NCBI GenBank assembly: GCA_033065855.1 | Contig: JAVXUO010000432.1 | Coordinates: 62,001-126,000 of the forward strand | Direction of reading: 5' to 3' | Origin: Escallonia rubra | Lineage: Eukaryota > Streptophyta > Magnoliopsida > Escalloniales > Escalloniaceae | Length of the DNA: 64,000 nucleotides | Part shown: positions 12,282-23,400 of the stretch, piece after piece | Position numbering within the stretch: the stretch's first letter is position 1 | Layout of the letters: every line of letters starts with the position of its first letter | Notes under the pieces: model-generated | Seen by the model: only the letters and a program-made list of their open reading frames with translations | Database searches by the model: none | Told to the model about the DNA's origin: nothing | Position numbers and translations under genes: made by a program

Positions 12282-13341
12282 GGGCTAATTACACCTATAT
12301 CCCTGAGGTTTGGGGGTAATTACACGCGAGGACACAAAGTTTCAAAATGTAACATACGTGACCAAAAACGTTAAACAAAGTATCATTTTTATCCAACCGT
12401 CAATATTCCGTCCAAAAAGTGTAATTTTCGTCATTACGTATTTTGAAAATGACAATACTACCCCTGTTGATATCCTAATTTTCTCTCTCCACAATTTAAA
12501 CCCTAAATCTGAAGTCACCGTCGGCAGGCCCCCTCCGCCGCCCCACGCCGCCAGCAGCCCCCCTCCCCCGCCCCTCGCCTTACCATCCTGCAGAACCACC
12601 CCACCACGCCGGCAAGCCTCTTGGCAAACCCAAGCTGCCGAGACGCCTCCGGCAAGCGTGTTGGCAAACCCACGCCGCCGGCAGTCCCCCTCGCCCCACC
12701 ATCCGGCAGACTTGCCCCACCACGCCGGCAAGCCCTTGGCGATGGGAAGGAGACAGATTTGGCCATTGCAAGCCCATCGTGGTGATGATGGCGCTGCCTT
12801 GCTGGTGGTCACGGTGGCGCGCATCTCGAAGGAGAAGGCCGGTGCCGCGACTTAGCTCAGTGAGGATGCTTGCGATCTCGGACGGCGCGGGGTACGGAGG
12901 TAGGTCGCGGCGGTGATGGTGGCGATCGATATGGCGACAGGTATGGCGACAGGCAGATCGGGAGTGAGACCGCGATCTTGCGGCGCCGGTGCCTCGCCGG
13001 AGGGCCTGCTACTGCGCTGATCGGGGGTTGTGGGCATGACGGGGTGGGCGGGTGACGGGGAAGGGGGAGGCAGACGGCGTGGGGGCGTGGGGGCGGGGGT
13101 GTGTGGGGAAAGGAAGAGGCAGACGGCGTTGGGGGGGGGGGGTGGGTGTGGGGAGAGGAAGAATAAACAGTAAATTAATTGGGTAATTTATTTTAAAGTC
13201 AGGGGCAATCAAGTCTTTTTGTCAAAACCGTTAAGTATTTTTGTATTCTGTTTGTCAATGGACATAAGTGTTACATTTTGAAACTTTGTGTCCTCGGGTG
13301 TAATTACCTCCAAACCTCAGGGATATAGGTGTAATTAGCCC
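12282..13341. mobile_element. Non-autonomous Mutator-like element (MULE), possible Pack-MULE
   Basis: The ends are inverted repeats of about 75 bp, starting GGGCTAATTACACCTATAT on both strands. The 9-bp target duplication AATAATTTA is perfect at 12273-12281 and 13342-13350, the length Mutator transposases make. The interior at 12520-13150 is strikingly GC-rich compared with the AT-rich LTR around it, with repeated CCGGCAAGC and TTGGCAAACCCA words. Such a GC-rich core often marks captured gene DNA in Pack-MULEs, but I recognise no protein, and the ORF at 12310-12855 begins inside the TIR. The TIR resembles that of the element at 26445. Confidence 0.88.
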
Positions 13342-14843
13342 AATAATTTAGCTGCGGATCCATGTAAAAGATTCTAACTGAATCCTGGGTAAGGACTTTC
13401 GTCTGAACCCTTATTTTGATAACTCGTACTCATAAGTACTTCTTTAATTTACTTATGACTATAATCGAACTCTGAATTATCTATTGATAACAACATGTTA
13501 TTACCAGAAAACCTCAATATTGAAATTTAGAAATCTTGCGATGCTCGCTTGTTATTGCATGCTGAGAAAATTTTATAATTGTTTGTATCCGGTCTTCCGA
13601 ATTGTCATGCCCAAACTCGATAACTATTCACAGTCGTTTTGCTGTTTATTTGTGATTTTTCTTCTAGAATTCTGAATGACGACTTATATCAGTATGTTAT
13701 TTTTATGGAAATCCGATTTGATTTTGGTGAATTGAGCTTATGTTAATGCTCATTGATATTATTGATTTTTCTATGTTGACCTGGGTATCCGTTTTGTGAG
13801 GAGGCGATATAAGGCTGGATTGGTACTGCCTCCTACGGGGAAGCAGGCTAATTCTTTGACCGATGAAGAGGGCTAGTAATTATATTATGGTACATCATGC
13901 ATGTGTATGACTTTGCCTGAATGGCATCGTGACCGCCCAGGATCAACGTTGATTTTTGAATTTGTTTGCACCATATGTACCATGATTTGTGCTTGGGTTG
14001 AAACCCCTTGGCAAATCTCCATCGTAATATTTGAAATGATTTGTGCTTGGGTTGAAATCCCTTGACAAGTCTTCAACGTATTATTTGAAATAATTTATGC
14101 TTGGGTTGAGATCCCTTGGCAAGTCTTTATCGTATTATTTTGATCTTTTTTTGGAAATCATTGAGTTTTTGATCGTTTGAAGTATTCTGGAAATCTTCGT
14201 CAGTTGGATTCTTTGGAATCGTTTTGTAATTCTTTTGTTAGTCCTTTTACGACCTTACTGAGCTCTCAAAAGCTCACCCTTCGTTTGATTCCCTTATGTA
14301 GGTTTTGATCAACAGTATATTGCTCGGGAATGGGGTTTAGAGTCTATGTGAGATTCCGGTGAGCCCACCACTACTGTATAGTAAGACTCTTGTGCGGGTC
14401 GGTACTGTTAACTCGTTCTATAAGGACTCGAGTTTGTAAAGAACCTAGGTCTTAATAGTTCATGTTTAAGCAGATTTGTAATATTGTATTTGAGGAATTT
14501 GAGTTGATGTCTAATTAGATACTTTGAAGTATGTGTAGTGAAAATGATCTGACAGGTTTGATGTGATCCGGTAGGTTGATGTTCCAGGAGTTCGGGGCGG
14601 CGGAGATCTGGATTTTTGGGACTGTTACAGGTTAGCCATCGTCGTGTCCTTGGGAAGGGAGGGATTGGGCCTCAGGGGGTTTCGTGGTTTTTTTTTTTTT
14701 TTTTGGGGGGGGGGGGGGGGTATGAGGTTATTCGATTTAATTTGGGTAGATCATTTTGAGCAGGGGTGGGGTGAGGTGTAAGACCTTTATTTTGATGTCA
14801 GCCTTTTTTTGTAATGGGTCGTATTTTCCCATTTTCTAGCGGC

Positions 14844-15573
14844 AGTGTAAATGGTTTTTGGAAGTGGCGATGGAAGGGTAGAAATCTTGCATTGACGAGG
14901 AACTCTTATTTTGGGCTGGCACAACCATCCAAGTTGTCCCCATTGCCGCCCCCAACCCCAACCATTAAGATTGCCATTGCCCGAAACCAAGATCCCCACA
15001 ACCACAACCATACAAGGCGTCATGATCACTGCCCCTAACCACATCTATTGAAGCCGAAGCAGTTGTCGTCGCTGCCTCTAACAACAACCATCTAAACTGA
15101 CGCCATCACCGCCAACCACAACCATTCAAGCCCCCACTGTCCTACTTCCGTACACGATCGCCTAACGCTACCCTTGAGCTACCTCCGTTGGTACTCCTCA
15201 TTTCACTTCCGACCTCTGTTGCTGCTCTCCAATTCGATTTATTGATGAATAAGTATTTTCTGGTTGTATATACATTTAGCTATTTCCAATTTGAAATTAA
15301 TTAGTCCATGTCAAAAAATTTAAAATTCAAAAGAGTGGTGGTCATGGGTTTGTACAATACGGTGGTGGTTGGTCTTGTGATGTAGTAGTGCTGAACTTGT
15401 GTGAAGCATGCAGTTGTGGTTAGTTCCGCCGACGACGGATGTTGTGGTGGTGAATTTTTGGATGGTGACTCACCATCCAAAAATTAGAGAAACTCACCAT
15501 AGCCACCATCGCAGAACCTTGTCACTGCAAGATCATCACCCTTCCATCGCCACTTCCAAAAACCATTTACACT
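14844..15573. repeat. Foldback: perfect 36-bp inverted repeat with a 658-base loop
   Basis: Positions 14844-14879 and 15538-15573 are exact reverse complements; both carry GGAAGTGGCGATGGAAG or its complement. The match continues inward with mismatches to about 14905 and 15513 (ATCTTGCA and GACAAGG words). It may be the remnant of a TIR element, but no target duplication was found beside it. Confidence 0.85.
15453..15485. repeat. Perfect 16-bp-arm palindrome
   Basis: AATTTTTGGATGGTGA, one spacer base, then its exact complement. It lies inside the loop of the foldback at 14844-15573 and could extrude as a hairpin. Confidence 0.95.
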
Positions 15574-16168
15574 TAGTGGCAATGATGTATTCTTATGAGG
15601 TGATATTGTTTGGTTATGTGATGTGATGGTGGTGGTGGTGGTGAGCTGAAGAATAAGTGAAGGGGGTGGTCTGGTGGTGTTTGGTTAGGGGTTAAGATAG
15701 TTTATTTATTTTTTATTTTTTTTGGGCAATCTTTTTGAATTTCCCTTGTCCTTTTGCCATTTTGAATACGAGTAATGCCTTTCGTCCAAGAAAGTGGATG
15801 GAAGATTTCACAGGACATGAATTTTTACCATAGGACCTCATTAGGCACGAGAAAAGGGGGGGGGGGGGGGGGGCTCAGTTGGTTAGAAATGCAAACTTAA
15901 GATACATACACAAATATTGTAACTTTTACTTTGTCAATGCTACTATGTTATTTACCCAAAAAAGAGTTAGTTTTTCATTTTCTATAATTGAATGATCACA
16001 CTTAGCTTTTAATTTGCCTCAATCTCATTATATGGTCGGCAGATCCTAAAGTTACCAAAATAACTCCAATTGTGGAGTTTCTTTGTTGCTTTTATTTTGT
16101 GTTTTATTAACAAAAAATGGTCATAAAACTGACTCTAGGGAGGGAAAGAGCATGAAAAATAAATCAAT

Positions 16169-16169
<1 letters not shown>

Positions 16170-16237
<68 letters not shown>
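16170..16237. repeat. (AC)n-(AT)n compound microsatellite
   Basis: About 18 AC units run directly into about 16 AT units. A very similar compound repeat sits inside the TRIM element at 22919. Confidence 0.97.
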
Positions 16238-16240
<3 letters not shown>

Positions 16241-16615
16241 GATTTTCTCATTCAAGCACGAAAAAATCATCACAACTATTCATGGCTCGGATTAACAGAC
16301 ATTTTAGGACTTTGACGGGGATGGGTTCTTCACTTCTTACGGACATGAAATTTGGTTAAGCTTTTTGTATGTTCATGCCTTTAACATCTATAGGGTGTAA
16401 CTCTGAAGTTGAAAATGAACAAAAAATCATAAAACACCTACATGGATGAAGTTACTTTTGTAACTCGATGTAGACTAAGCATTCAGTACACAACATATCC
16501 TAAGCCTTGATTGTGATTTTCAAATTGTCTCAAGGGCCCGTTCAATTCTCCGCTTAAGTCATTTCGTTGCCTTAATCATAATGGTAATCTATCTATTTAT
16601 CTATCTATATATGTA

Positions 16616-17127
16616 TCTGTACTATATATAAAGGGAAAACCTCTTTTGGTGTTACTAATTACCTATCTAGAATGGTGACAAATGACATTCCAATATTTTT
16701 TTTTTAAAAATGACACAAAATACAAATCTCAAATGGTAAATAACTACCCTATAAAGACATGTTTGGCTTTCATAATTTAAACTTCATTAAGAAAATATAG
16801 TTAAAATAAATTATAAAGCCCAAACTTGATAGTCCAAAAATATCATATTGCTAACTTTATCTTTGCACATGTTTGGTATTAACAATTTTAAATTCATTAA
16901 AAACTGTATTTAAAATTAAATAACTTTGTTATAATGATAATATTTTGCTAACTTATTTTACCATGCGCATGACTAACTTAGTTTTCTACAATTTAAGATT
17001 CATTTTACGAATGTGACTATAAACACTTATATGTGATGCTTGATTTTTTTTAACAAAATTGATATTATCAACTTTATTTTTAGACACGCATCACGTGTGT
17101 CACGATGACTCGTTATTATAATACTAA
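16616..17127 (+). mobile_element. Helitron-like element (512 bp)
   Basis: It starts TCTGTACTATATATAAAGG after A at 16615. The right end has a hairpin (GACACGCATCACGTGTGTC, 17084-17102), then ACTCG, and ends CTAA at 17127 followed by T. These are the Helitron end features. It shares its word order with the elements at 6565-6952 (-) and 57898 (+), including GACATTCCAATATTTTT and GCTAACTTAT. No coding capacity, so it is non-autonomous. Confidence 0.65.
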
Positions 17128-17835
17128 TAGGATCACTGTTAAAGATGGTGTATAGTGTCATCTCCCTGTTTTCTGCCGTCCGACTAGGAGAAAAAGCTGT
17201 TGGGGGTTTCTTTTTTCCCTCCACTTGTAAAATTGAAGGAACCAAAACATTAATTGACAGTGCCGGCTTGGACGTAATAAAAGAACACATTTCTAGTTTT
17301 TTTTGGGTAGAAAATAACACATTTCTAGTTGAGAGAACTAAAGAGACATGTTTAAACGTGTCTGAAATTATAGCGTTGACCTAAGCGGTGAACCAAACAC
17401 CTACTTTTTCTCTCATTAACGGCGTGAGCTATTGGAAATGGGCTAAGACCCCTTTGAGGTAAAAAAAATTCCTTGCGTAACACGTACATTATTGGCACGC
17501 TAACTTAACAACGAGTGACAATTAAGAAAACTAAAAATACAAATTTTAAAAATAACGGGGTAACTATTTTTTCATTTGATAACTACCTATTGAATTGATA
17601 ACTTCATCTTGTTCTCTACCAATTTCACATACATCATATGTGTTTGTTATTTCTTCAACTACCACAGAGGAGGCGTTGGACTTCTGCTTAAAAGCCCTTC
17701 TATCTCTTTCAAGCCATATACAGGAAATGAAAAAAGACACTCGATAACTTCAACAGTTTGATATTTCAGGCCCTTAAAGTCAGCTGAAGCACGATATGGC
17801 TTCTGAACTAAAAGGCTTCGACCTAGAAATATCTA
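17128..17835. other. AT-rich spacer before the Copia remnant
   Basis: No gene is recognised. The ORFs at 17027-17384 on both strands show no family signal. The Copia 5' LTR and primer-binding site should lie here if the element were complete, but neither is found. Confidence 0.3.
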
Positions 17836-20800
17836 GGGGTTTTCTCGTGCACTTTATTATGACTTACCTTCGTATACAGTTTGGTCCGTTTAAGATAAAC
17901 TATAACACGCAGAAAGTGAAGTGAAAAATTAGTGAGTTGATTTCCATGTGTGTTCAAGAAGAAGAGAGGCTAAAATCTGAACAACCTGATGGTGGTCACG
18001 TTGCCATTACAGGTCCATCTAAAGAAAAAAGAAAGAAATTTGGCAAAGGTCGCCGCAAGGGGATAAGAGTGCTCCTATTACCATGACTGATAAGGCAAGC
18101 TCTTATGGAACCAAGGGTTTTTCTGGTACCAAGTGTCACTTTTGCAGAGTTAAAGGAGATATGAGGAAAGAATGTTAGAAACTCAGAAAGTGGTTTGAAA
18201 GGAAAGGTAATTTATCTATTTGCTTTTGTTATGAGTCCTATAAAATTGATGCTCCTTTAAATACATGGTGGGTTGACACCAGTGCAACTATTCACATAAC
18301 TAATTAATTGTAGGGATTCCTTTCCGTGAAGAAGTTAAACAAATGAGACCGTAATGTGCTAGGAAATGGAGAGAAAGCTCAAGTAGAAACTGTAGGAACT
18401 CTCCCTTTAGTTTTAGAGAGTGGCTTCAATTTGAATTTAGTTGATACTAGTTATGTTCCCAGTATGACTAAAAACCTTTATTTCTGTTTCTAAACTTGAC
18501 GCCTATGAAAATTCATTTAACTTTGAGAATAAAAGCTTCTCTCTTTTCATTTACTCTAAAGCTATTGATTATGGTTTGTTGAAGGGAAACCTCTACAAAT
18601 TACATTTAGATGCTTCCTTTACTGAATCCTTGAAAACAATGAACATGAATGATATAGTTGCTAAAACTTGTGGTAAGAGAAAAAGAAATAATGAAAATTT
18701 TACTAAATTATGGCATGAGCATGTAAGTCATATATTAGAGATAGAATGGAACGCCTCATTAAGGATGAAATTTCTCATTCTTTAGATTTCTCATATTTTG
18801 ACACATGTATTCAATGTATTTTATTATAGGAAATTTTGTATAAGGCAATAAACGTGGTGCCACTCAAACTACGGAGCTTTTAAAGGTTATCGACACTGAC
18901 ATTTGTGGACCTTTGCCTACACCTGGTATTGGCGGTCATAGATACTTTATCACATTCATTGATAATTATTCTCATTATGGATACATTTACCTCATTCATG
19001 AAAAATCTGAACCACTTGCCATGTTTAAGACTTACAAAGTCGAAGTTGAAAATCAACTCGACGTAAAGATTAAAGTTGTAAGATCTGACATAGGAGGAGA
19101 ATATTATGAAAAAATCTCCGACAGGGGCCGTAGTCCTTTTGCCTTGTTTTTGGAAGAAGGTGGCATCGTTGCTAAGTATACAATGCTGGGTACGTCCTAG
19201 CAGAATGTGGTAGCTGAAAGGCGATATTGTACCCTCATGGATATAGTACAAAGTATGATATGCCAAAACACTCTACCAAAGTTTTTGTGGGTTGAAGCAC
19301 TTAAAACAACTGTGCATATATATTCTTAACAGGGTTCCCAGTAAGTCTGTGCCTAAAACACCTTTTGAATTGTGGACATAGAGGAAACTAAGTTTCAGAT
19401 ATTTTCATGGTTGGGGCTGTTTAGTTGAGAAAAGTTTACAATGCACAAACTAAGAAACTCAATCCCAAGACCATAAGTTGCTATTTTATAGGTTACCTTG
19501 AAAGGTCCAAGGGTTTTAGATTTTACTGTCCAATCACCTACCACTAGAATTGTTAAAACTAGGCATGCAATATTTTTGTAAGATGCTGAGTATACTTGGA
19601 GTAGTACACCAAGAATAATAAACCTTGAGAAAATTCAGGATCATGTTTCTATTTTTGTTATCCAAAAGGGTGCTGCAACATTACCTCATATAGAGTATAA
19701 CAATAAACTTGAGGTGGTACCTAATGATACGCCCTCTATTTTGGATCTTGCTCTAATTCCTGCTAACAAACAACTTCTTCGAAGGTTAGGAAGAGAGAAA
19801 CAGACAGCTATTTATGGTGACTATATTGTGTACCTAGATGAGGCTGACTATAATCTGCGCATGAGAAATGATCCTACATCCTTTAAAGAAGCTATTATGA
19901 GCGATCACTCAACTTAATGGCTTGAAGCCATGAAAGATGAGTTAGAGTCAATGAAAATATGGACCTTGTTAACTTGCATAAGGGGTCAAAGCTATAGGAG
20001 TAAATAGGTTTACAAAACTAAGCTAGATCCTAAAGGTAATGTCAAAATATACAAGGATAGACTTGTCGCTAAAGGTTTCACTTAAAGGGAGGGGATACAT
20101 TATAATGAAATATTTCCTTCTGTGTTGAAAAAGGATTTCTTTCGACTAATCATGGCTTTAGTAGCTCATTACGATTTCGAGTTGCATCAAATGGATGTAA
20201 AAGACTGCATTTCTTAATGGTGACTTGCATGAAAATGTTTGTATGACGCAACCAGAAGGGTTTGTGGTTGAAGGCAAAGAACACTTGAAATGCCAATTGA
20301 AGAAATCCATATATCGATTAAAGCAAGTCTCTAGACAATGGTATCTTAAGTTACATGATGTGATTAGTAAGTTTGGCTTTAAAGGAAATGCAGTGGACCA
20401 ATGTATATACCTAAGGATCAGTGAGAGTAAGTTTATCATTCTAGTTTTGTATGTAGATGATATCTTACTTGCTAGTAGTGATATGCATATGTTGCATGAG
20501 ACCGAAAATTTTCTTTCTAAGAATTTTGTTATGAAAAATCTTAGAGAGGCCTCTAATGTTAGAGGCATGTAGACTTACCGAGATAGGTCTCGTCGAATAT
20601 TAAGCTTGTCCTAACGAGCCTATATTGATAAGGTTCTCAAAAGGTTCAAAATGCATAACTGACTCCCACCGTTGCCCGTGTTTTTAAAGGTGACAAATTC
20701 AATTTGCTACAATGCCTTAGGAACCAACTGGAGCAAGACCTAATGGAGCTTATACCTTTGCCTCAACAGTAGGGAGTCTCATGTATGCTCAAGTATGTAC

Positions 20801-21553
20801 TCGCCCAGATATAGCTATGTTGTTGACATGCTTGGACGTTACCAAATAAACCAAGGAATAGGTCATCGAAAAGCAGCCAAGAAAATTATGCGTTATTTAT
20901 AGGGTACCAAGGATTTTATGCTTACTTATAGAAAGTCAGATAACCATGATGTTATTGGTTTCCAATTATGCAAGGTGTGTAGAAACAGCTGAGATTGTTG
21001 ATTAAGTACCTCGTTGTGAGGGATAGAATTCAGAATCAAATAATGTTTATTCAACATATTTGTATGACATTATGTTAATGGATCCCATGACGAAAGGCTT
21101 ACCACCCAATCTCTTTCGAGAACATGTTGCCAGCATTGGTTTGGTTGATAGTATTTCCTTTTTGATGTTGGTTTTTTTTATCTGAGGCATTTATTTACGT
21201 GATCACCTTATGTTTTGGATTCTAGATATTATGCTTATGGTTTGTTACTTCTCGTTAAAGTGCACATTTGAAGTATTTTGAAACCAACACTCATGTAAGG
21301 ATCACTTGAACTCATTCATATTGTTATTTATTATGGAACGATGCAGTTCATGCCTATTAAGCTATTTGACTGTCATATTTGGCAAAAGTTCTGAGATTGT
21401 AACCAGAGACCGGTTTTGTGGCATTGAGAGACACGAATACTATCTTCGATTCAATTTTAGTATTTTTGTTAAATATATGGGATGTTTTGTTCAATTTTGT
21501 TATGTCAAAATTTATGAAGTTAACCAAAGTATAAGCCTTGACCAAGTGGGAGA
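17836..21553 (+). mobile_element. Degenerate Ty1/Copia retrotransposon, gag-pol remnant
   Basis: Translation in shifting frames gives, in order: a gag part (17836-18010, with QFGPFKINYNTQK and ELISMCVQEEERLK); a zinc knuckle (about 18130-18180, CHFCRVKGDMRKEC); a protease site (about 18265, WWVDTSATIH); the gag-pre-integrase part; the integrase core (18880-19330, with DICGPLPTPG, DNYSHYGYIYL and a SDIGGEY centre); the reverse transcriptase (20000-20570, with LVLYVDDILLAS); and RNase H ending near 21130 (DPMTKGLPPNLFREHVASIGL in shifted frame). Many stops and frameshifts make it dead. It ends at a polypurine tract AAGTGGGAGAA (21543-21553). No 5' LTR was found. Confidence 0.88.
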
Positions 21554-21807
21554 ATGTTGGATTTGAAGCTAATTTTTTCGTGCTTGAATGAGAAATAGAA
21601 AATAAGGACAGAAGTATAACCCTTAACCTAAGCTGATATTTTTTGGAGTCAGCCTGGAGGACAGAAGTTTCAACTAGTTAGGGTACTGATCAACAAGTCC
21701 ACCGAAGACCATTTATTTGGGAAGTAAATAAGGAGTAGAAGCAGAAAATTAAAGAGCTTGAATAGTTATGCTGAGCCGAGCCATGAATAGATGGTCAAGT
21801 GGGAGAA
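21554..21807 (+). mobile_element. Probable Copia 3' LTR fragment with a second polypurine tract
   Basis: Right after the polypurine tract the sequence begins TGTTGGATTTGAAGC, a Copia-type LTR start. It runs to about 21790, where a second AAGTGGGAGAA tract (21797-21807) is followed by TGTTAGAGTAG and then acyl-activating-enzyme sequence. So the LTR is interrupted or truncated, and two Copia ends appear in series. The LTR's own 3' end cannot be fixed. Confidence 0.5.
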
Positions 21808-22330
21808 TGTTAGAGTAGAAACATCATCTCCCAAAGGAGTAGTGCACTCTCACTGCGCACTTTTCATCACGGCGGTTGATTCCCTTATAGTCTGGTTTGT
21901 GCCTAAGCAGCCGGTGTACCTGTGGACACTCCCGATGTTTCACTCCAACGGATGGACTTTCAATTGGGGAATGGCCGCAGTGGGGAGAACCAACATTTGC
22001 CTTCGCAAGTTTGATGCAGCTGTTGTTTATGCCGCCATATCCAAACACAACGTTATGCATATGTGCGGCACGCCCGTGGTGCTAAACATGATATCCAACT
22101 TTTCCAATGCAAAGCCTCTAAAGAGCCCGGTTTACTTCCGAACCGGTGGAGCTCCATTGCCCGGTCCTGTGCTCCTCCGGTCGAAGTCATTAGGGTTTAA
22201 AGTAAGCCACGGGTACGGAATGACAGAGGTGGCATCGATGGTGGTGTCGTGCGCTTGGAAGCCAAAGTGAAACAATTTACCAGCGGTTAAGAGAGAAAAT
22301 GAACGTAATTGATGAAATGCAGTGAAGAAG
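21808..22330 (+). pseudogene. Acyl-activating enzyme pseudogene fragment
   Basis: This fragment aligns with the middle of the enzyme at 7740-9384, from the AMP-binding motif SSPKGVVHSHC through PVYLWTLPMFHSNGW and SHGYGMTEVAS to CAWKPK, at about two-thirds identity by eye. The Trp codon that follows CAWKPK in the complete gene is TGA here (22268-22270). Homology continues weakly as NNLPAVKRENE and then fades by about 22330. Both the N-terminal 190 residues and the C-terminal third are missing. It begins within about 10 bases of a Copia polypurine tract and LTR-like start, and so appears cut by, or joined to, a retroelement. It lies in the opposite orientation to the full gene 12 kb away. Confidence 0.85.
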
Positions 22331-22916
22331 GCATGAATTAAATGGAGCGTAATTGATGAAATGCAGATTGTTCCTGTGAACAACGGGGTTTTCTTTGCAT
22401 CCGCTAAAGATCCCGTTACTATTTTCAGCAACAAATGAGGGAGTGGGAAATGATATTGTTAGATGATTTATATTAATATGTCAATTCTCTTTTCCTTATT
22501 GTCCTATGTCTAGAAAATTTTAGAGTTCTCATAACTTATATAGGATTCTCTTTTCTGTTTCTGGTAGGATAATTTTCTTTTGCCTACATAATTGTCTCAT
22601 TGTACTCAGTTTTATGATGCTCTCTAATTTAATTATCTTTGCATTCACCTTTTCTATCATGGTATCAGAGTCATATGATCCGCCAATTTGAGAGTCTTTC
22701 ACCTATTTTCATTCATGTGTTTTTATTTCTTTTTGTGATCTTTTTTTCTTCTTGAGTTCAGAATTTTGGTCTTTCTTTCATGCCATTTGTATTCAATGAT
22801 CTTCGTTTATGTTGAAACCTAGTCACCGCCGACTCTTACTGTTCATCAAATATAGCTTATCTCTTTCGCTCAAAAAAGAAAAGAAAAAGGTAATTGCCAT
22901 ATTAATATATATCATC

Positions 22917-22918
<2 letters not shown>

Positions 22919-22981
<63 letters not shown>
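22919..22981. repeat. (AC)n-(AT)n compound microsatellite
   Basis: AC units followed by AT units inside the TRIM element, similar in layout to the one at 16170-16237. Confidence 0.95.
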
Positions 22982-22982
<1 letters not shown>

Positions 22983-22999
22983 TAGTCTCTCGTTCGGTT

Positions 23000-23400
23000 C
23001 CCGCAATAGATCCTACTCTTGTCTTGTTCTGACTCCTGCTTTGTTCTTAGTCGCCGAACCTTATCCCGAAACCTTTATGGTCGCCGAACCTTGTCCCGGG
23101 ACTCCTGTTTTGTTCTTAGTTTGCTGACCTCGTTCTGGGACTCCTGCCTTGTTCTTAGTCACCAGATTTCACTCCAACCTTTATGGTCGTCGAAACTCAC
23201 CCTGGGACTCATACTTGTTCTTAGTCTGCGGACCTCGTTATGAGATTCCGGCCTTGTTCTTAGTCGTCGGACCTCACCCCGAGACTTTATGGTCGTCGGA
23301 CTTTACCCCGGGATTCCTGATCTGTTCTTAGTCGTCGGATCTCGACCCGAGACCTTGATGGTTGCAGGACTTCGCCCCAAGACTTCTACTCTGCTCTTGC
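23000..23400 (+). repeat. Minisatellite inside the TRIM element
   Basis: Eight to ten imperfect copies of a unit of about 40-50 bases built from GGACTCCTG, CTTGTTCTTAGTCGCCG, CCTTTATGGTCG and ACCTCACCCCG words. The overlapping ORFs at 23019-23483 are just this repeat read in different frames. Confidence 0.8.

Larger units (their letters stand above)
10185..14629 (+). mobile_element. Solo LTR of a long-LTR Ty3/gypsy element, with a nested MULE
   Basis: It starts TGTAATACCCCGAATTTT and ends TTTTTGGGACTGTTACA. The 5-bp target duplication GGTTA is perfect at 10180-10184 and 14630-14634. There is no internal gag-pol domain, so it is a solo LTR formed by LTR-LTR recombination. Without the nested element at 12282-13350 it is about 3.4 kb. 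Long LTRs with this TGTAATACCCC start are known from chromoviruses of the Tekay/Del type; that lineage call is inferred. The region 11620-12130 repeats a motif like GGTATTTTGGTAATTT about eight times. Near 14250 the words GACCTTACTGAG and AGCTCACCC recall those at 53840 in the LTR at 51649. The ORFs inside are chance. Confidence 0.88.
14635..16169. other. Spacer with homopolymer tracts and a foldback
   Basis: It contains a T tract followed by a G tract (14690-14720) and another G tract (about 15856-15873). A GC-rich stretch at 14930-15210 is full of CCACAACCA-like words, and 15360-15680 is rich in GTGGTGG words; these are roughly complementary in composition. The two ends of this stretch form the inverted repeat listed separately. 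No coding region is recognised. Confidence 0.4.

Noticed and set aside
12310..12855. Proline-rich ORF inside the MULE as a gene
   Set aside because: It starts inside the terminal inverted repeat, matches no known family and has an equally open antisense frame, as expected for GC-rich sequence.
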